From Hyphomicrobiales bacterium (GTDB lineage: Bacteria > Pseudomonadota > Alphaproteobacteria > Rhizobiales > OSC116), in NCBI GenBank assembly GCA_013214705.1, contig JABSRZ010000009.1:62001-126000 (forward strand): 64,000 bases of DNA, given 5' to 3'. The notes below the pieces were generated by a model. It was not told where the DNA came from and did no database searches. It was given only the letters and a program-made list of their open reading frames with translations. Made by a program: the position numbers and the translations under genes. Below are positions 57,146 to 64,000 of this stretch, one piece after another. Every line of letters begins with the position of its first letter. Within the stretch, counting starts at the first letter, position 1.

Positions 57146-57179
57146 TGACACTGTGTAATGCATTAAATACACAGTGTCA
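57146..57179. promoter_or_regulatory. Inverted-repeat operator before the membrane-protein/XRE pair
   Basis: TGACACTGTGT (57146-57156) and ACACAGTGTCA (57169-57179) form a perfect 11-bp inverted repeat around a 12-bp spacer, 45 bp upstream of the membrane-protein start. On the minus strand it includes TTGACA, a -35-like hexamer, so a bound regulator would block transcription. The downstream XRE protein is the obvious candidate. Confidence 0.75.
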
Positions 57180-57233
57180 AATATTATATACATATAGTCA
57201 GATATTTTATACACAGATAAAAGCCGGCGTCTG

Positions 57234-57480
57234 GCAACCCCGTTCCACATAACGTGACATCTAGTGAGCGCGAAAGCAGCCGTTCGAAGCCGCTGCCATC
57301 TAACGCGCGGAGGCTAGCTGACACTTGCGGAGCAAGGGGCTGCGCACGCAAGTGCTAACAGTGAGGCTCAAGCCGAACGTATAAATGGGAGTACCCGTAA
57401 AGTCGGCGGGAGCGCTAACTGCCGATGTCTTAGCGCCGTTAACTTATGGCTCAGTGCTTGAAACTCAACTAGCCACATGC
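57234..57480. repeat. Palindromic element, left arm (copy F)
   Basis: From TCTGGCAACCCCGTTCCAC through GTTCGAAGCCGCTGCC, GCGCGGAGGCTAG, slot hairpin 1 (ACACTTGCGGAGCAAGGGG), slot hairpin 2 (GGCTCAAGCC), GAACGTATAAATG and the tag GTACCCGTAAAGTCGGC. It continues with a forward core that fades near CTAGCCACATGCG. The VOC gene lies between this and the right arm. Confidence 0.85.
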
Positions 57481-57526
57481 GCTCTCCGATTACCCGGCCA
57501 CGAAGTTTCAGAATCATCAGCAATTG

Positions 57527-57898
57527 TCAAACATGCTGATCGATTAGTATCGAATTACCATCGGGGTCAACCAAGGTGATGCTGGCGGCACCTTTGCTAT
57601 CTGGGTCTGCCTGCGTGGTTAGTTCAACGCCGGCGGCTTTCAATGCGGCTTGCACATCTCGCACATCCGTAAAATTATCTAATTCATTGCAAAATGCATC
57701 CCAACCGGGGTTAAATGTTAATATATTATGCTCAAACATACCCTGAAATAGACCAATATTGGTCGAGCCGTTGCGCATAATTAGATAATTATATTCCAAA
57801 TTTCCACCAGCTTGCTCAAAGCCCAATTTTTCGTAAAACGTCTTAGAGGCAACAATGTCTTTAACTGCCAAACTTATTGAAAATGTACCTAATTCCAT
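57527..57898 (-). CDS. VOC/glyoxalase-like protein carried inside palindromic element F
   Basis: A 123-residue single-module VOC protein: [24 protein letters not shown], then [19 protein letters not shown], and a C-terminal [18 protein letters not shown]. Only some of the metal ligands of true glyoxalase I can be seen, so the reaction is unknown; the family includes isomerases, dioxygenases and resistance proteins. The ATG at 57898 has GGGAG nine bases upstream, and replaces a longer start at 57931. Flanking DNA on both sides is inverted element sequence sharing one tag, so the gene looks like cargo. It is intact. Confidence 0.85.
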   Translation of the reverse strand: MELGTFSISLAVKDIVASKTFYEKLGFEQAGGNLEYNYLIMRNGSTNIGLFQGMFEHNILTFNPGWDAFCNELDNFTDVRDVQAALKAAGVELTTQADPDSKGAASITLVDPDGNSILIDQHV

Positions 57899-57959
57899 CT
57901 TATGTCTCTCCCACAAATAAACGACTGCCAATAGCCTAGCACAGATGTGGTGATTGACT

Positions 57960-58243
57960 GTATTTACTGAGAAGCTGTGATGTTGAAATTTTGTGTTGGA
58001 GTCTCAACCGCTGAACCTGCATTTGAGGCTGTTAAGAACTAGAAAGTTGGCACTCCCGCCGACTTTACGGATACTCCCATTCATACGTTCTTTCGGCTTC
58101 GCCTCTTTCACTGTTGGCACTTGCGTGCGTTCGCTGCGCTCTCTAGCCTCCGCGCGTCCGCAGGCAGCGGCTTCGAGCGGCTGCATTCGCACTCACCGAA
58201 TGTCACGTTGTGTGGATGCGAAGGGCACGCGGAAATTCAGCAC
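57960..58243. repeat. Palindromic element, reverse core and right arm (copy F)
   Basis: A nearly complete reverse core (GAGAAGCTGTGATGTTGAAA to AGAAAGTTGGCACTCCCGCC) leads to the tag GACTTTACGGATACTCCC. This pairs with the left-arm tag at all but a few positions across the VOC gene. Slot hairpin 2 (GGCTTCGCC), slot hairpin 1 (GCTGCGC) and the outer end CACGTTGTGTGGATGCG follow, up to the pnp terminator. Confidence 0.88.
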
Positions 58244-58248
58244 ACAAA

Positions 58249-58278
58249 AAAAGCCCCCAAGCGCAAGCTTGGAGGCTT
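58249..58278 (-). terminator. pnp terminator
   Basis: On the minus strand AAGCCTCCAAGC and GCTTGGGGGCTT form a 12-bp stem with a TTGC loop, then TTTTTTT. It lies about 25 bp beyond the pnp stop codon and directly touches repeat copy F. Confidence 0.92.
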
Positions 58279-58303
58279 AAATATGTATCAAGCGTTAAAA
58301 ACA

Positions 58304-60421
58304 CTAGTCTTCGCTAGCTTCTTCGCCAGCGCCGTCTTGGTCGACATCGCGTAGAGACAAGCTCATTTTGCCGCGGTCATCGATTTTAACCAATTTAACT
58401 TTGATTTTTTGACCTTCAGACAAATGGTCAGCTACATTTTCAACACGTTCGTTAGAGATTTGAGACTTATGCACCAAACCATCTTTAGAGCCGTAGAAGT
58501 TAACAAATGCGCCATATTCCATCACTTTAACCACAGTGCCATCGAATATTGTGCCAACTTCTGGGTCAACGGCAATGCCTTTAATCCAGTCCATAGCCGC
58601 TTCGATAGATGCCGCGTCAGATGAAGCCACTTTTACAACGCCATCATCATCAATGTTAATTTTAGCACCGGTTTTTTCAACAATTTCGCGGATAACTTTA
58701 CCGCCAGCGCCAATCACTTCCCGAATTTTATCGGTTGGGATTTGAATGGTCTCAATGCGTGGTGCAAATTCGCCCATTTCTTCGCGAGTTGTGTCCAAAG
58801 CTTTGGCCATTTCATCAAGGATATGATGACGGCCGCCTTTGGCTTGGTCTAGCGCTTTGCCCATAATTTCTTCGGTAATGCCACCGATTTTTATGTCCAT
58901 TTGCAAAGATGTCAGGCCTTTAATTGTGCCTGCCACTTTAAAGTCCATATCACCTAGATGATCTTCATCACCCAAAATGTCAGAAAGCACGGCATAATCG
59001 TCGCCTTCTTTAATCAGACCCATTGCAATGCCGGCTACCGGGCGTGCTAGCGGCACACCGGCATCCATAAGCGCAAGTGATGTACCACATACAGACGCCA
59101 TAGATGATGAACCGTTAGACTCAGTGATTTCAGAAACCACACGAATTGTGTATGGAAATTCTTCTTGTGTTGGCAATAGAGGATGGATTGCACGCCATGC
59201 CAATTTACCATGGCCAATTTCGCGGCGGCTCGTGCCACCCATGCGGCCAGCTTCACCCACAGAATAAGGAGGGAAGTTATAATGCAGCATAAAGCTTTCT
59301 TTGCGTGTACCAGTTAGCTCATCAACATATTGCACATCATCGCCAGTGCCCAATGTGGCCACCACAATCGCTTGGGTTTCCCCGCGCGTAAACAATGCCG
59401 TACCATGGGTACGTGGCAAAATGCCAACTTTAGCTTCAATCGCACGCACAGTGTCTAAATCGCGGCCATCAATACGTTTGCCGGTCGATAAAATGTTACC
59501 ACGAACAATCTTTTTCTCTAGGCCTTTAAACGCTTCAGCCACGGTTAGCTTGCGGTCTGCATCGCCATCGATAAAGTCGGCAAATTCGGCCATAGCAATG
59601 GCTTTAGCTTCGCCAACAGCTGCATAACGTTCAGCTTTGGTTTGAATTGTGTAAGCTTCGCGCAAAGCGGCTTCGCTTAATGTCGTGATTTTGGCAATAA
59701 TTTCACTATTGTCAACTTCAACCATTTCGCGTGGGGCTTTTGCACAGTCTTCGGCCAATTTTACAATGGCTTCTAGCACAGGTTGGAAGGCTTTATGACC
59801 GGCCATAACCGCACCAAGCATAATGTCTTCTGGCAATTCTTTGGCTTCAGATTCAACCATAAGCACCGCATCATGAGTACCAGCAACCACAAGCTCAAGC
59901 TCGCCTTCGCCAATTTCGTCAAATGTTGGGTTGATGACATATTCGCCATCTTTATAGCCAACTTTAGTGGCGCCAATAGGGCCCATAAATGGTATGCCAC
60001 TTATGGTTAGAGCCGCAGATGCACCAATAAGCGCAGGGATATCGGGGTCATTTTCTAAGTCATGGCTTAAAACCGTAATCACCACTTGGGTTTCGTTTTT
60101 AAAACCATCTACAAATAGCGGGCGGATCGGGCGGTCAATAAGGCGGCAAATAAGCGTTTCGCGCTCTGTTGGGCGGCCTTCGCGTTTAAAATAACCACCA
60201 GGAATTTTACCAGCCGCATAGGCTTTTTCTTGATAATTCACAGTGAGTGGGAAGAAATCTTGCCCAGCTTTTGGCGATTTTGCAGCCACTACAGTTGCCA
60301 AGATAGTTGTATCACCATATGTGACCACAACCGCGCCATCAGCTTGGCGGGCAATATTACCTGTTTCGATGGTAAGCGTACGGCCTGCCCATTCTATTTC
60401 TTGTTTATATATATCAAACAT
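58304..60421 (-). CDS. pnp: Polyribonucleotide nucleotidyltransferase
   Basis: A 705-residue PNPase for mRNA decay. Two RNase PH domains are present: the first begins at [33 protein letters not shown], and the second has [23 protein letters not shown] and the catalytic Asp in [22 protein letters not shown]. The KH domain ([14 protein letters not shown]-type, [13 protein letters not shown]) and S1 domain ([30 protein letters not shown]) follow. The ATG at 60421 ([11 protein letters not shown]) has GGA upstream and matches family starts; an ATG four codons earlier lacks one. Confidence 0.98.
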   Translation of the reverse strand: MFDIYKQEIEWAGRTLTIETGNIARQADGAVVVTYGDTTILATVVAAKSPKAGQDFFPLTVNYQEKAYAAGKIPGGYFKREGRPTERETLICRLIDRPIRPLFVDGFKNETQVVITVLSHDLENDPDIPALIGASAALTISGIPFMGPIGATKVGYKDGEYVINPTFDEIGEGELELVVAGTHDAVLMVESEAKELPEDIMLGAVMAGHKAFQPVLEAIVKLAEDCAKAPREMVEVDNSEIIAKITTLSEAALREAYTIQTKAERYAAVGEAKAIAMAEFADFIDGDADRKLTVAEAFKGLEKKIVRGNILSTGKRIDGRDLDTVRAIEAKVGILPRTHGTALFTRGETQAIVVATLGTGDDVQYVDELTGTRKESFMLHYNFPPYSVGEAGRMGGTSRREIGHGKLAWRAIHPLLPTQEEFPYTIRVVSEITESNGSSSMASVCGTSLALMDAGVPLARPVAGIAMGLIKEGDDYAVLSDILGDEDHLGDMDFKVAGTIKGLTSLQMDIKIGGITEEIMGKALDQAKGGRHHILDEMAKALDTTREEMGEFAPRIETIQIPTDKIREVIGAGGKVIREIVEKTGAKINIDDDGVVKVASSDAASIEAAMDWIKGIAVDPEVGTIFDGTVVKVMEYGAFVNFYGSKDGLVHKSQISNERVENVADHLSEGQKIKVKLVKIDDRGKMSLSLRDVDQDGAGEEASED

Positions 60422-60475
60422 TTTGTTTTCCATTTCATATCGTTAGCCAACCAATTCGGCCAACGCTTTTATTTA

Positions 60476-60512
60476 AAAACCCCCTCAAACACTTGTTTGA
60501 AGGGGCTATTTT
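60476..60512 (-). terminator. Stem-loop between rpsO and pnp
   Basis: CCCCTTCAAAC pairs with GTTTGAGGGG on the minus strand, then TTTTT. It lies directly after the rpsO stop codon and resembles the attenuating terminator and RNase III site that separate rpsO and pnp in other bacteria. Confidence 0.85.
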
Positions 60513-60782
60513 TTAACGGCGTATGTCTAAACGCTTAAGTAGGCTCTGATAACGTGCTTCGTCTTTTGAACGGGCATAATCAAGAAGCTTACGGCGTGTA
60601 GCCACCATTACCAACAAACCACGACGTGAGTGATTGTCTTTTTTATTTGCACGAAAATGATCTGTAAGATTCTTAATTCTTTCAGAAAGAATGGCAATTT
60701 GTACTTCTGGTGAACCAGTGTCACCGTCTTTAATTGCAAATTCTTTAATCAATTCAGCTTTACGCTCGGCAGTAATCGACAT
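60513..60782 (-). CDS. rpsO: 30S ribosomal protein S15
   Basis: An 89-residue S15 that binds the 16S rRNA central domain. [42 protein letters not shown], then [42 protein letters not shown], is the complete family sequence. It is preceded by AGGAG and followed by a strong stem-loop. Confidence 0.99.
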   Translation of the reverse strand: MSITAERKAELIKEFAIKDGDTGSPEVQIAILSERIKNLTDHFRANKKDNHSRRGLLVMVATRRKLLDYARSKDEARYQSLLKRLDIRR

Positions 60783-60809
60783 CGTTTTCTCCTTAAAAAG
60801 ATGGGTTGT

Positions 60810-61730
60810 TTAAACGATGTTAAACACCCGTTTTGGCTTTAAGCTAACTCCATCACATTCACAAATGGCAATAAGCACACCTTCGAAAAGGCAGGCAACT
60901 TCGCCAGAATATTCAGAAATTGAATTGTAAGGTATAAGCTCACGACCCATTTTTAGCTCGTCTTTTTCATGTCGGTCTATGGCCAGCGCCGGGATGTCGT
61001 CCAGGGCGGTTTCAACCGAAATGAGATTTTGAGATAATTCCGCAAAATCCGCCGCACTATGACTTATTTCGCGCAATTTATCTAGCGAAATCATCTGATT
61101 CTGGCCGAAATGCCCGACTTTTGTGCGTTTTAAGTGGGTAACATGCGCCACACTGCCCAATTCTAACGCCATATCCCGAGCGATCGAGCGAATATATGTG
61201 CCCTTGCCGCAAGTTATTTTAAATTTGGCATGCTCAGCATCGATAATTTTGACCAATTCGAGGCTATCTACCTGTATATCCCGCGCCTTAAGCACCACTT
61301 TTTCGCCAGCACGCGCTAAATCATAAGCCCGCTCACCATTAATTTTTATCGCCGAAAATTTCGGCGGCACTTGGCTAATTAAGCCGGTAAATTTTGGCAA
61401 TATAGCCACTATGTCTGCCTCTGTCGGGCGGTGGTCAGAAGTCGCAATCACATCCCCTTCGACATCGTCAGTGTCAGTCGCTTCGCCCCACCTTACGCTA
61501 AATTCATACTGTTTTTCGCCATCCATAACATAAGGCACAGTTTTGGTGGCCTCGCCCAAAGCGATCGGCAATAAACCAGTCGCCAACGGGTCTAACGTCC
61601 CACCATGTCCCGCCTTTTGCGCATTAAATATCGCCCGCACAATGTTAACCGCTTGGGTCGACCCCAAGTCGTAAGGCTTGTCCAATATCACCCAACCATG
61701 AACAGGATTACCCCGTTTGCGTCTTGCCAT
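60810..61730 (-). CDS. truB: tRNA pseudouridine-55 synthase
   Basis: A 306-residue pseudouridine synthase for U55 in the T-loop. GWVILDKPYDLGSTQAVNIVR begins the fold, and the catalytic Asp is in AGHGGTLDPLATGLLPIALG. RTKVGHFGQNQMISLD is a later block. The ATG at 61730 (MARRKRGN) has AGG upstream. The frame continues upstream to 61787, but those codons lie in repeat DNA, which begins only a few bases before the ribosome site. The truB leader is therefore element-derived. Confidence 0.96.
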   Translation of the reverse strand: MARRKRGNPVHGWVILDKPYDLGSTQAVNIVRAIFNAQKAGHGGTLDPLATGLLPIALGEATKTVPYVMDGEKQYEFSVRWGEATDTDDVEGDVIATSDHRPTEADIVAILPKFTGLISQVPPKFSAIKINGERAYDLARAGEKVVLKARDIQVDSLELVKIIDAEHAKFKITCGKGTYIRSIARDMALELGSVAHVTHLKRTKVGHFGQNQMISLDKLREISHSAADFAELSQNLISVETALDDIPALAIDRHEKDELKMGRELIPYNSISEYSGEVACLFEGVLIAICECDGVSLKPKRVFNIV

Positions 61731-61734
61731 TTTT

Positions 61735-62135
61735 GCCTGTCCCTGCGGGCGCTCGCTCCGCACTTTGTGCTCACACTGCGTGCGCAAACTCCGTTTGCTT
61801 GCTACGCCCTAACGGGCGGGCCTCAATGGCCATCTCACCAACTTCGTTGGTTCGGGGGAGTTATACTGCATGTTCCATAATATGTCCAAAGTTTCGTTTG
61901 CCGCCAAGCACCCCAGTGATTCGACGAGTGCGCCCAGAAGACGCAAGGCAAACACTGAGGCCAACGCGCGGAGGCTAGCCGACACTTGCAAAGCAAGTGG
62001 CTGCGCACGCAAGTGCCAACAGTGAAAGAGGCAAAGCCGAGAGAACGTATAAATGCAGACTTCAGCGGCTTCGAAAGGCCGCATTCGCACTCGCTGAATG
62101 GCACGTTGTTTGGATATGAGGGGCAGACGCAAACT
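61735..62135. repeat. Palindromic element with internal deletion (copy G)
   Basis: The left part (61735-61870) is a type-2 arm: mini-hairpins GCACTTTGTGC, CAAACTCCGTTTG, CGCCCTAACGGGCG and CCAACTTCGTTGG. A degenerate spacer follows, then a type-1 left arm: GCGCGGAGGCTAG, slot hairpin 1 ACTTGCAAAGCAAGT, slot hairpin 2 GAGGCAAAGCCG, GAACGTATAAATG. Just after GCAGACTT it jumps to CAGCGGCTTCGAAAGGCCGC, so core and inner right arm are deleted. Confidence 0.85.
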
Positions 62136-62166
62136 CTGAGTTTGCGTCATTTCGGCGGCGAATCTA

Positions 62167-62616
62167 TTATTCGGCTTCGGGCGCTTTTGGCGTTTCGTCA
62201 GCATCGCCCTTATCACCCAGCAGGTCTTGCAGAACATGTGGGTTGCTTAGCACTTCGTCAATATGGCTGCTATTGTCATAGGCGCTGTCTTTTTGGAAAT
62301 TCAGGGTTGGCACATGTTTCAAATTCATGGTTTTGGCCAATAGGCCACGTATAAACGGTATGTGGCTGCGTGCGGCTTTCACCACAATTTTGCTATCCTT
62401 ACCGCCCAATGGCAATATATAAGCCACTGCACTGCGCAAATCTGGGGTGACGGTCACCTCAGTAACCGTTATCACATGCGCTTCTAGCACTTCATCCTGA
62501 ATTTTTTGGCGGCTGAATATATCGGCCAATTCATGGCGTAACAATTCACCCACACGCAATTGGCGTTGGCTTGGACCCGCAGAACGTTTAGAGCCAGATT
62601 TACTATATTTTGCCAT
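62167..62616 (-). CDS. rbfA: Ribosome-binding factor A
   Basis: A 149-residue KH-fold factor for 30S maturation. SQRQLRVGELLRHELADIFSR opens the domain. VTVTPDLRSAVAYILPLG and HIPFIRGLLAKTMNLKHVPTLNFQKD are hallmark blocks. The tail is acidic. The ATG at 62616 (MAKYSKSG) is preferred to one at 62646 that lies in the infB-rbfA terminator region. Confidence 0.96.
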   Translation of the reverse strand: MAKYSKSGSKRSAGPSQRQLRVGELLRHELADIFSRQKIQDEVLEAHVITVTEVTVTPDLRSAVAYILPLGGKDSKIVVKAARSHIPFIRGLLAKTMNLKHVPTLNFQKDSAYDNSSHIDEVLSNPHVLQDLLGDKGDADETPKAPEAE

Positions 62617-62631
62617 TTTTTCTACCTTAAG

Positions 62632-62667
62632 AAAAAAAGCGTGCAAAGTGTTTAACCCGGCACGCTC
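62632..62667 (-). terminator. Stem-loop between infB and rbfA
   Basis: AGCGTGC and GCACGCT pair on the minus strand around a 15-base loop, followed by TTTTTTT. It lies 20 bp past the infB stop codon and may attenuate read-through into rbfA. Confidence 0.85.
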
Positions 62668-62686
62668 TTTAAATGTTTTGGTGGCC

Positions 62687-64000
62687 TTATGCTTCCAATT
62701 TGTTTTGGATCACTTCAATTTCAAAGCATTCAATCACATCATTAACCTTAAGGTCATGATAATTCTCAAAGCCCATACCACATTCTTGGCCAACGGCGGC
62801 TTCTTTCACTTCATCTTTAAAGCGGCGCAATGTAGATAATTTACCTTCGTGAATAACCACATTGTCACGCAACAAGCGAACAGAAGAGCCACGGCGCACA
62901 ACGCCCTCAGTGACATTACAGCCACCAATTTTGCCCAATTTGCTAATGTCAAATATCTCAAGAATTTTGGCATAACCAATAAAGTTTTCTTTAAGTGTTG
63001 GGTCTAGCATACCGCTCATGGCATCGCGTACATCATCAATTAAGTTATAGATAATTGAATAATAGCGAATTTCATTGCCATGCTGTGCGGCTTGTTCTTT
63101 GGCTTGCGGGTTTGCCCGCACGTTAAAGGCCATAATAATCGCGTTAGATGCCGCAGCAAGCTGCACATCTGTTTCGTTAATCGCGCCAACACCACTATGA
63201 ATGATACGGGCTTTCACCTCATCATTACCAAGCTTGCCCAAAGCGCCCAAAATAGCTTCCACACTACCTTGCACATCACCTTTGAGCAGAATGTTAAACT
63301 CTTTCATCTCTGAAGCTTTTAAGCTCGCCATCATGGTTTCTAGGCTGGTAATGCCGCTATTGTCCACAATGCTCGTAAGATCACGGGCTTTGTTAATACG
63401 ATAATCGACCAATTCACGCGCGCGCGCTTCGGTGGCAACCACAGCAAATGGTTCACCTGCATTTGGCGCAGTGTCCAAGCCTAAAACCTCAACCGGCATA
63501 GATGGGCCAGCTTTGGCGATGTTTTTATCATGGTCATCAATCAATGCCCGCACTTTACCATAGGTCGTACCAGCCACAATAATGTTACCAATTTTAATCG
63601 TACCATTTTGCACCAGCATAGTGGCCACAGGGCCACGGCCACGGTCTAGTTTGGCTTCCACCACCACACCATCTGCTGGGCGGTCGGGGTTGGCTTTCAT
63701 GTCTACCAATTCGGCTTGCAGCAAAATAGCTTCGAGCAATTTATCTAGGTTGGTGCGTTCGGTAGCCGAAACTTCGACTTCCAAAATATCACCACCCAGG
63801 CTTTCAACAAACACTTCATGTTGCAACAATTCATTGCGCACACGGCTTGGGTCAGCCGTTGGTTTGTCCATTTTATTAATCGCCACAATAATTGGCACAC
63901 CAGCCGCTTTGGCATGGTTGATGGCTTCAATGGTTTGTGGCATCACGCCGTCATCAGCCGCCACAACCAAAATAACAATGTCGGTGGCATTGGCACCACG
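62687..64000 (-). CDS. infB: Translation initiation factor IF-2, C-terminal part
   Basis: The last 438 codons of infB; the start lies beyond the right edge. The visible part begins inside the G domain: [47 protein letters not shown] includes G4 NKMD. Domains II to IV follow: [26 protein letters not shown], then [21 protein letters not shown], and the fMet-tRNA-binding C2 domain with [40 protein letters not shown]. The frame is open to the window end. Confidence 0.98.
   Translation of the reverse strand, partial: RGANATDIVILVVAADDGVMPQTIEAINHAKAAGVPIIVAINKMDKPTADPSRVRNELLQHEVFVESLGGDILEVEVSATERTNLDKLLEAILLQAELVDMKANPDRPADGVVVEAKLDRGRGPVATMLVQNGTIKIGNIIVAGTTYGKVRALIDDHDKNIAKAGPSMPVEVLGLDTAPNAGEPFAVVATEARARELVDYRINKARDLTSIVDNSGITSLETMMASLKASEMKEFNILLKGDVQGSVEAILGALGKLGNDEVKARIIHSGVGAINETDVQLAAASNAIIMAFNVRANPQAKEQAAQHGNEIRYYSIIYNLIDDVRDAMSGMLDPTLKENFIGYAKILEIFDISKLGKIGGCNVTEGVVRRGSSVRLLRDNVVIHEGKLSTLRRFKDEVKEAAVGQECGMGFENYHDLKVNDVIECFEIEVIQNKLEA

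Noticed and set aside
9702-62135. IS element or integron explanation for the palindromic repeats
   Set aside because: No transposase, integrase or reverse transcriptase reading frame is present in or beside any copy, and I saw no clear target-site duplication or attC-type core site.
1-64000. CRISPR arrays, rRNA, tRNA or tmRNA genes
   Set aside because: I saw no regularly spaced short direct repeats and no recognisable tRNA or rRNA sequence on either strand.

Overview
The window is chromosomal DNA from an alphaproteobacterium with moderate GC. Gene order is the main evidence. It runs leuS-holA, parB-parA-rsmG-mnmG-mnmE-rho-hemJ-hemE, maf-aroE-coaE-dnaQ, secB, fxsA, a Tim44-like gene, smr, hslVU, hisB-DUF2628-hisHAFE-coaA, nth, cbtBA, dapB-gpmA, dnaKJ, grpE, hrcA/rph, and pnp-rpsO-truB-rbfA-infB. 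This is close to the Rhodobacterales arrangement. Two alphaproteobacterial-type porins and CtrA-type DNA motifs agree with it. I cannot name a genus. Almost all genes are housekeeping; no prophage, transposase, CRISPR array, rRNA or tRNA was seen.

Layout. 1-2.3 kb: the 5' end of a UbiH-type monooxygenase gene, tesB, a cyclic-nucleotide-binding-domain protein and an OmpR-type response regulator. 2.4-9.7 kb: a YggS-type protein, two tandem porins, leuS and holA. 10.8-19.7 kb: the leftward chromosome-partition, tRNA-modification and heme block, with two parS-like sites between mnmG and mnmE. 19.7-20.1 kb: an AT-rich gap next to hemE with DnaA-box-like and CtrA-box motifs, a strong candidate for oriC; genes on both sides point away from it. 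20.1-29.3 kb: nucleotide, cofactor and protein-quality genes. 29.5-34.4 kb: histidine genes ending in coaA. 34.4-45.9 kb: a sugar/nucleoside kinase, a cobalt transporter pair behind a cobalamin riboswitch, DNA repair genes, dapB, and a three-domain kinase-peptidase-aminotransferase fusion. 46.6-55.9 kb: chaperones, fused pabBC, grpE, hrcA and rph. 56.4-64 kb: an XRE/membrane-protein pair, a VOC protein, and the pnp-rpsO-truB-rbfA-infB translation and RNA-decay block.

The most unusual content is a family of large palindromic intergenic elements, roughly 450-560 bp, found at about 9.7-10.8, 26.9-27.35, 46.1-46.6, 50.2-50.6, 56.0-56.4, 57.2-58.2 and 61.7-62.1 kb. Each is built from inverted arms around a core of about 100 bp. 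Fixed slots in the arms carry interchangeable mini-hairpins whose sequence differs between copies while the pairing is kept. They begin or end close to stop codons. Two copies hold a gene between their arms: a truncated alpha/beta-hydrolase and an intact VOC/glyoxalase-like gene. No protein for moving them is visible here. This family is the best candidate in the window for an undescribed system.
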